This document shows, piece by piece, positions 17,961-25,525 of a DNA stretch of 46,320 nt. The position numbers were made by a program, and so were the translations under genes. Source of the DNA: an uncultured Corynebacterium sp. GTDB taxonomy: Bacteria > Actinomycetota > Actinomycetes > Mycobacteriales > Mycobacteriaceae. The first letter of the stretch is position 1. Each line of letters begins with the position of its first letter. The stretch covers positions 1-46,320 of the forward strand of contig NZ_CAMIFY010000016.1 in the NCBI RefSeq assembly GCF_946222985.1, in the 5' to 3' direction. A model generated the notes under the pieces. That model ran no database searches. It had not been told where the DNA came from and was given only the letters and a program-made list of their open reading frames with translations.

Positions 17961-17979
17961 CGGTATCATCCTGATACCG
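17961..17979. promoter_or_regulatory. palindromic operator upstream of the RHH/Doc-like pair
   Basis: CGGTATCA and TGATACCG form perfect 8-bp arms around a three-base centre, 23 bases upstream of the RHH start. This is the place and symmetry expected for ribbon-helix-helix autorepression. Confidence 0.65.
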
Positions 17980-18125
17980 CGTGGAGGGCGAAAACGTCGT
18001 GAAGCGGCCCGTGAAGCGAGTAAACGGGCCCCCGGGGCGTATCATGGGGAGGTCATACTCTCATCCCCGCCACGCGCCGCCGACACCGGCGCGGACGACG
18101 CGCGGGGGACGACGGAGGTAAACGA

Positions 18126-20762
18126 GTGAGCGACGACAACGGCAACGGGACCCTGTTCGGCGACGGCGGCGGCGGAAGCGGCCACGACAAGATCAACCCG
18201 ATCGACATCAACTCCGAGATGCAGTCGAGCTACATCGACTACGCCATGTCGGTCATCGTCGGTCGAGCGCTGCCGGAGGTGCGCGACGGCCTCAAGCCCG
18301 TGCACCGCCGCATCCTGTACGCGATGTACGACAACGGCTACCGCCCCGAACGCGGCTACGTGAAGTCCGCCAAGCCCGTGTCGGACACGATGGGCAACTA
18401 CCACCCGCACGGCGACTTGGCGATCTACGACACCATGGTCCGCATGGCCCAGCCGTGGTCGATGCGGTACCCGCTCGTCGACGGCCAGGGCAACTTCGGT
18501 TCCCGCGGCGACGACGGCCCCGCCGCCATGCGTTACACCGAGGCGCGCCTGACGCCGCTGGCCATGGAAATGGTCCGCGACATCCGCGAAAACACCGTCG
18601 ACTTCCAGCCCAACTACGACGGCCGCACCACCGAGCCGGTGATCCTGCCTTCGCGGGTGCCCCAGCTGCTGATGAACGGTTCCGGCGGCATCGCCGTCGG
18701 CATGGCCACCAACATCCCGCCCCACAACCTGCGGGAAGTCGCCGCGGCGATCAACTGGTGCCTCGACAACCCCGACGCCGACGACAAGACCGCCCTCGAG
18801 GCGATCATGGGCCACATCAAGGGCCCCGATTTCCCCACCGCCGCGCAGATCGTCGGCGACAAGGGCATCCACGACGCCTACACCACCGGCCGCGGCTCCA
18901 TCCGCATGCGCGGCGTGACGTCGATCGAGCAGGAGGGCAACCGCCAGTCGATCGTCATCACCGAGCTGCCGTACCAGGTCAACCCCGACCGGCTCATCGC
19001 CAACATCGCCGAGCAGGTCCGCGACGGCCGCATGGCCGGCATCTCGTCCATCGACGACGAGACGGACCTGAAGTGGGGCATGCGCATCGTCGTCAAGCTC
19101 AAGCGCGACGCCGTGCCGCGCGTGGTCCTCAACAACCTGTACAAGCACTCCCAGCTGCAGACCAGCTTCGGCGCCAACATGCTGTCGATCGTCGACGGCG
19201 TGCCGCGCACCCTGCGCATCGATCAGATGGTCCGGCTCTACGTCGACCACCAGATCGAAGTCATCATCCGCCGCACCCAGTACCGCCTGGACGAGGCCGA
19301 AAAGCGCGCCCACATCCTCCGCGGCCTGGTCAAGGCCCTCGACATGCTCGACGAGGTCATTGCGTTGATCCGCCGGTCGGCCACCGTCGACACCGCGCGC
19401 ACCGGCCTGATGGAACTGCTCGACATCGACGAGATCCAGGCCGACGCCATCCTGGCGATGCAGCTGCGTCGCCTGGCCGCCCTCGAGCGCCAGAAGATCA
19501 TCGACGAGCTCGCCGAGCTCGAAAACAAGATCGCCGACCTCAAGGACATCCTGGCCAGCCCCGACCGCCAGCGCGCCATCGTGCGCGACGAACTGGCCGA
19601 GGTCGTCGAGAAGTTCGGCGACGAACGCCGCACCGAGATCATCGGCGCCATCGGCGACGTCACCGAGGAAGACCTCATCGCCCGCGAGAACGTCGTGGTC
19701 ACCATCACCTCGACGGGCTACGCCAAGCGCACGCGGGTCGACGCCTACAAGTCCCAGCGACGCGGCGGCAAGGGCGTGCGCGGGGCGGACCTGAAGCAGG
19801 ACGACATCATCCGCCACTTCTTCGTCTGCTCCACCCACGACTGGATCCTGTTCTTCACCAACCGCGGCCGCGTCTACCGCCTCAAGGCCTACGAGCTGCC
19901 CGAGGCCACCCGCAACGCCCGCGGCCAGCACGTGGCCAACCTGCTGGAATTCCAGCCCGGCGAGCGCATCGCCGAGGTGCTGCAGATCCAGACCTACCAG
20001 GACTCCCCGTACCTGGTGCTGGCCACCCACGAGGGCAAGGTCAAGAAGTCGCGCCTGGAGGAGTACGACTCCACCCGCAGCGCCGGCCTCATCGCCATCA
20101 ACCTCAAGGAGGGCGATTCGCTCATCGGTGCGCGACTGTGCTCCGACGACGACGACCTGCTGCTGATCTCCGAGCGCGGCCAGGCCATCCGCTTCACCGC
20201 CTCGGACGACGTCCTGCGCCCGATGGGCCGGGCCACCGCCGGCGTGCTCGGCATGCGCTTCAAGGGCGACGACAAGCTGCTGAGCATGGTCGTCGTGGAG
20301 GAGGGCCAGCACCTGCTGGTCGCCACCAGTGGCGGCTACGGCAAGAAGACCCCGCTGGACGAGTACGCGCCCCAGGGCCGCGGCGGCCAGGGCGTGCTGA
20401 CCCTGAAGTACGACGCGAAGCGGGGCCCGATCATGGGCGCGCTGGTGGTCTCCAACGACGACGAGATCTTCGCCGTCACCTCCGCCGGCGACATCATCCG
20501 CACCGGCGTCAGCGAAATCCGCGCCACCTCGCGGGCGACGAAGGGCGTGCGCCTGGTCAACCTGGCCGAGGGCACGGAGCTGCTGGCCATCGACCGCAAC
20601 GTCGAGGAAGAGGGCGAGGAAACCGCGGTGAAGGTCTCCGAGACCGGCACCCTCGACATCGTCGACGCCCGACCGGGCGGGGTCTCGGCTTCGGACAAGG
20701 ACGCCTCGGACAAGAACGCCTCCGACGAGTCCGGCTCCACCGACGAGGACGGCGAGGAGTAG
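18126..20762 (+). CDS. gyrA: DNA gyrase subunit A
   Basis: GyrA carries the catalytic tyrosine and the DNA-wrapping C-terminal domain of gyrase. GTG 18126 has GGAGG seven bases upstream, giving 878 residues. After a Gly-rich start come INSEMQSSYIDYAMSVIVGRALP, the active-site Tyr in AAMRYTEARLTP (residue 137), a coiled region with an LRRLAALERQKI segment, and the C-terminal beta-pinwheel with its GyrA-box QRRGGKG-type motif. The tail (about 845-878) is acidic with Ser/Lys/Asp repeats. The resistance-determining region reads HPHGDLAIYDTMVR: Leu98 (codon TTG, 18417-18419) occupies the position of E. coli Ser83, while Asp102 (E. coli Asp87) is kept. This predicts reduced fluoroquinolone susceptibility. 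Confidence 0.97.
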   Translation: MSDDNGNGTLFGDGGGGSGHDKINPIDINSEMQSSYIDYAMSVIVGRALPEVRDGLKPVHRRILYAMYDNGYRPERGYVKSAKPVSDTMGNYHPHGDLAIYDTMVRMAQPWSMRYPLVDGQGNFGSRGDDGPAAMRYTEARLTPLAMEMVRDIRENTVDFQPNYDGRTTEPVILPSRVPQLLMNGSGGIAVGMATNIPPHNLREVAAAINWCLDNPDADDKTALEAIMGHIKGPDFPTAAQIVGDKGIHDAYTTGRGSIRMRGVTSIEQEGNRQSIVITELPYQVNPDRLIANIAEQVRDGRMAGISSIDDETDLKWGMRIVVKLKRDAVPRVVLNNLYKHSQLQTSFGANMLSIVDGVPRTLRIDQMVRLYVDHQIEVIIRRTQYRLDEAEKRAHILRGLVKALDMLDEVIALIRRSATVDTARTGLMELLDIDEIQADAILAMQLRRLAALERQKIIDELAELENKIADLKDILASPDRQRAIVRDELAEVVEKFGDERRTEIIGAIGDVTEEDLIARENVVVTITSTGYAKRTRVDAYKSQRRGGKGVRGADLKQDDIIRHFFVCSTHDWILFFTNRGRVYRLKAYELPEATRNARGQHVANLLEFQPGERIAEVLQIQTYQDSPYLVLATHEGKVKKSRLEEYDSTRSAGLIAINLKEGDSLIGARLCSDDDDLLLISERGQAIRFTASDDVLRPMGRATAGVLGMRFKGDDKLLSMVVVEEGQHLLVATSGGYGKKTPLDEYAPQGRGGQGVLTLKYDAKRGPIMGALVVSNDDEIFAVTSAGDIIRTGVSEIRATSRATKGVRLVNLAEGTELLAIDRNVEEEGEETAVKVSETGTLDIVDARPGGVSASDKDASDKNASDESGSTDEDGEE

Positions 20763-20765
20763 CCC

Positions 20766-21098
20766 ATGGCCGGCACTCAACTGCTGGTCCGGCGGATCAG
20801 CCCGTGGTCCACGCTGAAGATCTCGGCGGCGGTCAGCGTCGTCGGGTTCCTGGCGTGGATGGTCGCGGTGGCCGTGCTGTTCCTCGTCTTCGAGGCGATG
20901 GGCTTCCGTGACCGGTTCGCGGACCTGCTCGGCAGCGACGGCGCCTTGGGCACGGGCCTGATCTTCGGCGTCGCCGCGATCGTCGGTGTGTTGTGGGCGG
21001 TGCTCGTCACGGCGTTGTTCACGCTCGGTGCGGTGGTCTACAACGCGTGCGCCGACCTGGTCGGCGGCGTGACGGTGACACTCTCCGACGTCGACTGA
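20766..21098 (+). CDS. DUF3566 membrane protein
   Basis: The 110-residue protein begins three bases after the gyrA stop and is surely co-transcribed. It has an N-terminal RRISPWSTLKISAAVSVVGFLAWMVAVAVLFLVF segment and a second membrane segment LIFGVAAIVGVLWAVLVTALFTLGAVVYN, followed by the DLVGGVTVTLSD end typical of DUF3566 proteins found after gyrA in actinobacteria. Its function is unknown. Confidence 0.88.
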   Translation: MAGTQLLVRRISPWSTLKISAAVSVVGFLAWMVAVAVLFLVFEAMGFRDRFADLLGSDGALGTGLIFGVAAIVGVLWAVLVTALFTLGAVVYNACADLVGGVTVTLSDVD

Positions 21099-21138
21099 GC
21101 CAACGCGGGTGAGCCAACGCGGGTGAGCCATCGCGGGT
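21097..21138. repeat. three 14-bp tandem repeats after the DUF3566 gene
   Basis: gagccaacgcgggt occurs at 21097-21110 and 21111-21124, and once more with one change at 21125-21138. The first unit overlaps the DUF3566 stop codon. Confidence 0.9.
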
Positions 21139-21143
21139 GACGT

Positions 21144-21174
21144 GCGGCCCGCCGCTTCCACGGCGGCGGGCCGC
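21144..21174 (+). terminator. terminator hairpin after gyrA-DUF3566
   Basis: gcggcccgccgc (21144-21155) pairs perfectly with gcggcgggccgc (21163-21174) across a seven-base loop. The following tract is only weakly T-rich. Confidence 0.75.
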
Positions 21175-21248
21175 AACTTCGAGAACCGTTGTTGACCAGC
21201 AGATTTGGTAGTTTCAAAGCTTCCGGGTTAAGTTATATCCCGGTTCAG

Positions 21249-21322
21249 GGGCCTATAGCTCAGGCGGTTAGAGCACTTCGCTGATAACGAAGGGGTCGGA
21301 GGTTCAAGTCCTCCTAGGCCCA
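21249..21322 (+). tRNA. tRNA-Ile (GAT)
   Basis: The acceptor strands GGGCCTA and TAGGCCC pair, the D-arm begins AGCTCAG, the anticodon loop is CTGATAA (anticodon GAT), the T-arm contains GGTTCAAGTCC, and CCA is encoded at 21323-21325. Confidence 0.97.
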
Positions 21323-21333
21323 CCACGTACGGG

Positions 21334-21376
21334 CCCCGCGCCGACGAAGTCGAAAGCTCGTCGTCGCGGGGTTTTT
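21334..21376 (+). terminator. terminator after tRNA-Ile
   Basis: ccccgcg (21334-21340) pairs with cgcgggg (21365-21371); inner bases cgacga/tcgtcg extend the stem. Five T residues follow. Confidence 0.85.
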
Positions 21377-21391
21377 CCGTTTCCGTGATCC

Positions 21392-21464
21392 GGGGCCTTA
21401 GCTCAATTGGTAGAGCACCACCTTTGCAAGGTGGGGGTCAGGGGTTCGATTCCCCTAGGCTCCA
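21392..21464 (+). tRNA. tRNA-Ala (TGC)
   Basis: The acceptor strands GGGGCCT and AGGCTCC pair with one G-T wobble. The anticodon loop TTTGCAA gives TGC and the T-arm contains GGTTCGATTCC. The 73-base gene ends with discriminator A and no encoded CCA. Confidence 0.96.
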
Positions 21465-21471
21465 CGCGAAA

Positions 21472-21514
21472 GAAGGGGCGCGCCATCCGATTCACTCGGA
21501 TGGCGCGCCCCTTC
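21472..21514. terminator. bidirectional terminator between tRNA-Ala and the Lys/Ala-rich gene
   Basis: A perfect 19-bp stem (21472-21490 with 21496-21514) starting gaaggggcgcgcc, five-base loop. It separates the rightward tRNA-Ala from the convergent gene ending at 21573. Confidence 0.9.
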
Positions 21515-21572
21515 GGTCATCGCGGACGGCGTCGCTGCGGCCCTTCGGCTTTGCGACGCCCTCGCGCGGGTC

Positions 21573-22841
21573 CTACTTCTTCTCGTCCTCGTCCAGGATC
21601 GGCTGCGGGACCTCGTCGACCTGCTCCGGCATCTGGGCCGGGTTCGGGCCGCCGGCCTTGGCGCCGCCCGGCTTGGGGGCGTTGGTCTTCGACGCGCCGC
21701 CCTTGGCGCCGCCCGGCTTCGGGGCGTTGGCCTTGGGGGCCTTGACCTCGGACTGGACCTTGACCTCGGTCGGGGTGACGTCGCCGGAGACGTCGGCGTC
21801 GGTGCCCTTGTCGTCGTCGGCCTTCTCGGCCTCCTTCTGCGACTCCTTGGCGGCCTTCTCCTCGGCGGCCTTGGCCTGCTGGGTCTTCTTCTCGGCCTTG
21901 GCGCGCTCTTCGGCGGCCTTCTGCTCGGCGGCCTTCTTGGCATCGTCGGCGTTCTCGTCATCGGCCTTGTCGGCGGCGGCCTCGGCGGCGTCGGCGCGCT
22001 TGTCGGCGGCGTCGGCCTGGGCACCGGCGGCGTTGGCCTCGGCGGCCGCGGCCTTCTCGCCGGCGGCGTTCTTCGCCTCGTCGGCCTTCTTCTCGGCCTC
22101 GTCCTTGGCCTCGGCGGCCTTGTCGGCGGCCTGGTCCTTGGCGTCGGCCGCGGCGGCCTTGACGTCGTCGGCCTTGTCGGCGGCGACCTTCTTGGCCTCG
22201 TCGGCCTTCTTCTCGACGGTGTCCTTGACCTCGGCGGCCTTCTGCTTCACGGGCGCCGGGTCGACGGGCAGCTTGTCCTCGGAACGCAGCTTCCACACGA
22301 TAGCCGCGACGACGGCCGCGACGACGGCGAAGACGATGGAACCGGTGGCGACGCGGCCGGCCTTGGCGCGACGCGCCTCCTTGCCCGACAGCTTGTCTGC
22401 GGTCTGCTGGACCTTCTTCTCCAGGTCCTTGCGGGTGGACTTCGCGCGCTTGGCGGCGTCCTTGCGGGCCTTCTTGGCGTCGCGGCGGGCCCGGATGCCC
22501 TTCTTCTCGGCGTTCTTGCGGAGCTTGGCGGCCTTCTTCTCCGACTTCTTGCTCTTCTTCGCGCCGGACTTCTTCAGGTCGGCCACGTTGTCGGCGGCCT
22601 TGTCGCGCAGGGTCTCGACCTCGGAGGCGACGTCGCCGCCGATGTCCTGCAGCCGGCCGCGGGCGTCATCGGTGACGTCGGCGAACTGCTTGCGCGCTTC
22701 CTTGCCGCGCTTGTCGGCGACCTTCTTCGCGTCCTGCATCGTGTCGTACAGTTCGGCGGACTTCTTGTCGCGGTAGTCGGCGTAAGTGTCGTACGCGGAC
22801 TTGGCGCCCTTGAGAGCCAGCGAAACGGTGCTGGGGTACAT
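21573..22841 (-). CDS. Lys/Ala-rich single-span membrane protein of unknown function
   Basis: I start at ATG 22841 (MYPSTVSLALKGAKSAYDTYADYRD), preceded by GAGGAGAG, giving 422 residues; the open frame extends further upstream but without coding character. Residues 1-165 are charged and helical, very rich in Lys/Arg/Ala. A single hydrophobic span TGSIVFAVVAAVVAAIVWKL follows near 174-193. Residues 200-360 are Ala/Lys/Asp/Glu repeats (AADKADD, AEAKDEAEKK) that should form a long coiled coil, and the end is Pro/Gly/Lys-rich. The pattern recalls LEA-like or heparin-binding Lys-rich proteins by composition only. A shielding, nucleoid-contact or envelope role cannot be told apart. Confidence 0.8.
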   Translation of the reverse strand: MYPSTVSLALKGAKSAYDTYADYRDKKSAELYDTMQDAKKVADKRGKEARKQFADVTDDARGRLQDIGGDVASEVETLRDKAADNVADLKKSGAKKSKKSEKKAAKLRKNAEKKGIRARRDAKKARKDAAKRAKSTRKDLEKKVQQTADKLSGKEARRAKAGRVATGSIVFAVVAAVVAAIVWKLRSEDKLPVDPAPVKQKAAEVKDTVEKKADEAKKVAADKADDVKAAAADAKDQAADKAAEAKDEAEKKADEAKNAAGEKAAAAEANAAGAQADAADKRADAAEAAADKADDENADDAKKAAEQKAAEERAKAEKKTQQAKAAEEKAAKESQKEAEKADDDKGTDADVSGDVTPTEVKVQSEVKAPKANAPKPGGAKGGASKTNAPKPGGAKAGGPNPAQMPEQVDEVPQPILDEDEKK

Positions 22842-23074
22842 GGTGTGATGCTCTCCTCGTCGGTGTTCGCGGTCGGTGCCGTGGCGCGGTCCGCGAGAGG
22901 GGTTCGCCGCCGGTTTTCGCGATGGCGAACGCCGCCCGTGTCCCGCGTTGGCACGGCATTCACCGTCAAGAGTATTCGTTTCCGTCCGCATGGGTGCGAA
23001 CGATGCCCGATGTTCGCGGATCGTGACCGAGCCGTGCCCTCGACGGTGCCCTGCGTCGGGCCCTCGGCGGGTCG

Positions 23075-23104
23075 TTGATGCGGCCGTCGAAACGTCGGTA
23101 TCGT
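23075..23104 (+). promoter_or_regulatory. promoter for a leaderless ppiA transcript
   Basis: TTGATG (23075-23080) and TATCGT (23099-23104) are 18 bases apart. Exactly seven bases separate the -10 from GTG 23112, and there is no Shine-Dalgarno. Confidence 0.55.
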
Positions 23105-23111
23105 TGGACGG

Positions 23112-23648
23112 GTGACTACGAAGACCGCCACTGCAACCGTCCACACCAACCACGGCGACATCAAGATCGACCTGTTCGGCAATCATGCGCCGGTCACGGT
23201 CGACAACTTCGTCGGCCTGGCCGAAGGCACCAAGGAGTACTCCGGCCAGAACGCCTCCGGGACCGAGTCGGGCCCGTTCTACGACGAGGCCGTGTTCCAC
23301 CGCATCATCGCCGGCTTCATGATCCAGGGCGGCGACCCGCTGGGCACCGGCACCGGCGGCCCGGGCTACAACTTCGACGACGAGATCCACCCGGAGCTCC
23401 AGTTCGATCGTCCGTACCTGCTCGCCATGGCCAACGCCGGCACGCGCGGCGGACGCGGCACCAACGGTTCCCAGTTCTTCATCACCGTGGTGCCGACCCC
23501 GCACCTCAACGGCAAGCACACGATCTTCGGCGAGGTCGCCGACGACGAGTCGCGCAAGGTCGTCGACGAGATCGGCCGCGTCGCCACCGACCACTGGGAT
23601 CGCCCGACCGAGCCCGTCGTCATCACCTCGATCGACATCGAGAAGTAG
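23112..23648 (+). CDS. ppiA: peptidyl-prolyl cis-trans isomerase, cyclophilin type
   Basis: The 178-residue cytoplasmic cyclophilin catalyses proline cis-trans isomerisation. It shows VHTNHGDIKIDLFGNHAPVTVDNF, the catalytic FHRIIAGFMIQGGDP (Arg in FHRI), GTNGSQFFITVVPTPHLNGKHTIFGEV and a C-terminal IDIEK. No signal peptide is present. Start GTG 23112 fits the promoter position. A gene of this family lies in the same place downstream of gyrA in mycobacteria (ppiA). Confidence 0.95.
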   Translation: MTTKTATATVHTNHGDIKIDLFGNHAPVTVDNFVGLAEGTKEYSGQNASGTESGPFYDEAVFHRIIAGFMIQGGDPLGTGTGGPGYNFDDEIHPELQFDRPYLLAMANAGTRGGRGTNGSQFFITVVPTPHLNGKHTIFGEVADDESRKVVDEIGRVATDHWDRPTEPVVITSIDIEK

Positions 23649-23688
23649 GGCCCGCGCCCCGGCCTTTTCGGGGATCGGCACCGCGCAC

Positions 23689-23726
23689 CGCGCGGACGGA
23701 GTTTTCTCCGTCCGCGCGGTTTTTTC
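23689..23726 (+). terminator. intrinsic terminator after ppiA
   Basis: Arms ccgcgcggacggag (23689-23702) and ctccgtccgcgcgg (23707-23720) are perfect, with a tttt loop and six T residues at 23721-23726. Confidence 0.95.
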
Positions 23727-23786
23727 ATGCCCCCCGAAAGTCTCGAAGTCTCGATGTTCACTTAAGGGGTGGCGGGGGTGGCGGGG

Positions 23787-24192
23787 TTCTCCACATGTCC
23801 ACAGGGCTGTGGACAACATCCTTCCAGGAGTTTCCACTGCCGCGCCCACTTTCGGAGGGCTTTACGACGGCCCGATCCCGGGCGCCGACGTCATCTTCGC
23901 CGTCCACAGTGCTGTCAACACTTGTGGATAATCTCAACCTTGTAATTTACGAAAAGCCGTGCGAAAGCGCGCAAAACGTCGTGATTATGAGATCGTGCCG
24001 AGACCCTATGGGGTATACCGCCCTGTTGTGCACAGGATCATCCACAGGCTGTGGAAGATGTGGACAACCGCCGGGGTCGATCGGGGGCCGACTTTACGGA
24101 ATGGCCGATTGAAACCATCCACAGCTTTCCACAGGCGGTGGACGCGAACCATCCACAAATTACACCGTTGATACACAAAGAACTGTGGATGG
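23787..24192. other. dense DnaA-box cluster between ppiA and crgA
   Basis: Ten or more box-like sites lie in 406 bases. They are 23787-23795 (TTCTCCACA), 23795-23803 (ATGTCCACA), 23808-23816 (rc TTGTCCACA), 23923-23931 (rc TTATCCACA, perfect), 24038-24046 (TCATCCACA), 24059-24067 (rc TTGTCCACA), 24115-24123 (CCATCCACA), 24125-24133 (CTTTCCACA), 24149-24157 (CCATCCACA) and 24184-24192 (rc CCATCCACA). A relatively AT-rich stretch follows the perfect box (23929-23957). No gene is supported in 23727-24290. It may be a DnaA reservoir, a DnaA-regulated element or a replication-start site. Confidence 0.75.
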
Positions 24193-24293
24193 TTCTTCTC
24201 GGACCTCGAGCGTGGTGAACGACGGAAATCTGCGAACGAGCGCCCGGGTCGGGGGTGATCAAAGTCGTCAAGCCACCCCCGCACAGAGGCATG

Positions 24294-24320
24294 AAAAAAC
24301 CCCGCGCGAGACGCGCGGGG
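24294..24320 (-). terminator. intrinsic terminator after crgA
   Basis: Stem ccccgcgcg (24300-24308) / cgcgcgggg (24312-24320). On the minus strand it is followed by six T residues. Confidence 0.88.
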
Positions 24321-24342
24321 CAGGTGGTCGAACCTGGGGCTG

Positions 24343-24612
24343 TTAGCGCCAACCCATGGTCATGAGCAGGCCGATGACGAACATGCCGAAGCCGATGACG
24401 TAGTTCCAGGCGTTGAGCTCGACCATGAACGGAATGTGCGGTCCCGCGATGTAGTTGACCACCAACCACAGCAGGCCGATCACCATCAGGCCGAACATGA
24501 TGACCTTGTACCAGGTCGGCGTCGACGTGGTGTTGATCTTGACCGGGGTGCGGCTTACGCCGGCGCCCGCGGACGCGGCGTTGGTCGTGCGATTCACCTT
24601 TGCCTTGGGCAT
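24343..24612 (-). CDS. crgA: cell division protein CrgA
   Basis: CrgA is a small membrane protein that joins FtsZ, FtsI and CwsA at the septum in mycobacteria and restrains division in streptomycetes. The 89-residue product begins MPKAKVNRT, then a short cytoplasmic tail, TPTWYKVIMFGLMVIGLLWLVVNYI (first membrane span) and NAWNYVIGFGMFVIGLLMTMGWR (second span) separated by a short loop, the CrgA pattern. It stands alone between the DnaA-box region and trpG, divergent from trpG. Confidence 0.93.
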   Translation of the reverse strand: MPKAKVNRTTNAASAGAGVSRTPVKINTTSTPTWYKVIMFGLMVIGLLWLVVNYIAGPHIPFMVELNAWNYVIGFGMFVIGLLMTMGWR

Positions 24613-24698
24613 CGGATCCCCATTCCATCAGATAGTCGTGCGAGAAGTCGTGCGGGGCGGGGCGGCCGCCCGTCCTCCGTCCGCGCCCAATCTACCAG

Positions 24699-24704
24699 TA
24701 TGAT
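24699..24704 (+). promoter_or_regulatory. -10 element of a probable leaderless trpG transcript
   Basis: TATGAT at 24699-24704 stands eight bases before ATG 24713, with no Shine-Dalgarno between. No clear -35 is seen. Confidence 0.45.
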
Positions 24705-24712
24705 TCTGGCTC

Positions 24713-25378
24713 ATGCGCATCCTCGTCGTCGACAACTATGACAGCTTCGTCTTCAATCTGGTCCAGTACCTCGGCCAGCTCGGCGAGTCGACGACCGTGT
24801 GGCGCAACGACGACCCCCGACTGGACGATCCAGCCGCCGTGGCCCGCGACTTCGACGCCGTGTTGCTGTCGCCCGGCCCGGGCACGCCCGCCGACGCGGG
24901 GCGCACCCCGGAGATGGTCCGCGCCTGCGCCGAGGCCCGCACCCCGTTGCTGGGCGTGTGCCTCGGGCACCAGGCGATCGGCGAGGTCTTCGGCGCGACG
25001 GTCGTGCGCGCCGACGAACTCCTCCACGGCAAGACCTCGCCGGTCGACCACGACGGCACCGGCGTGTTGGCCGGACTGCCGGTGCCGTTCATCGCGACCA
25101 GGTACCACTCGCTGACGGTCGACGAAAACACGCTTCCCGACGAACTGGTCGCCACCGCCCACACCCCCTCGGGGATGCTGATGGCCATGCGCCACCGCGA
25201 CCTGCCGATCCACGGCGTGCAGTTCCACCCCGAATCCGTGCTGACCCAGTACGGCCATCGCATCCTGGCGACGTGGCTGACGGAGGCCGGCGGCACCTAC
25301 TCCGAGGCGCTGCTCACCGGACTGGAGGACGAACAGGCCGGCTACCAGGCCGCCTTCGACGACGTCGTCGCGGGCTAG
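24713..25378 (+). CDS. glutamine amidotransferase subunit of aminodeoxychorismate/anthranilate synthase
   Basis: Class I glutamine amidotransferase that hydrolyses glutamine to supply ammonia to a chorismate-using partner (folate or tryptophan pathway). The 221-residue protein has VDNYDSFVFNLVQYL at the start, the oxyanion loop LLSPGPGTP, the nucleophile motif GVCLGHQAIGEVFGA (Cys near 83) and FHPESVLT with the catalytic His-Glu near 170. The partner is not next to it. In mycobacteria the gene at this place is called trpG but is likely pabA, so no symbol is given. Confidence 0.9.
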   Translation: MRILVVDNYDSFVFNLVQYLGQLGESTTVWRNDDPRLDDPAAVARDFDAVLLSPGPGTPADAGRTPEMVRACAEARTPLLGVCLGHQAIGEVFGATVVRADELLHGKTSPVDHDGTGVLAGLPVPFIATRYHSLTVDENTLPDELVATAHTPSGMLMAMRHRDLPIHGVQFHPESVLTQYGHRILATWLTEAGGTYSEALLTGLEDEQAGYQAAFDDVVAG

Positions 25379-25453
25379 GCGCGGACGCGGGGGACCACCG
25401 GCGTCCGACTGCGCCGACTGAACCGCCTGCTTCGATGACTCCGATGAAAAAGA

Positions 25454-25495
25454 CCGCGGGCCCGATCCCCTTCGCGATGGGGATCGGGCCCGCGG
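25454..25495. terminator. bidirectional terminator between the amidotransferase gene and pknB
   Basis: A perfect 17-bp stem (25454-25470 with 25479-25495, starting ccgcgggcccgat) with an eight-base loop lies between two convergent genes. Confidence 0.88.
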
Positions 25496-25525
25496 CCGTC
25501 GGTGGCGCCTACGTGGCTGTCACCT

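Noticed and set aside
18042..21176. 1044-codon open frame on the minus strand opposite gyrA
   Set aside because: It is the antisense of gyrA; composition is Val/Gly/Asp/Arg-rich with no domain likeness, a common GC-rich shadow.
22842..23849. Upstream extension of the Lys/Ala-rich gene to 758 codons
   Set aside because: The extension crosses the ppiA promoter and gene on the opposite strand and lacks coding character; a good Shine-Dalgarno marks ATG 22841.
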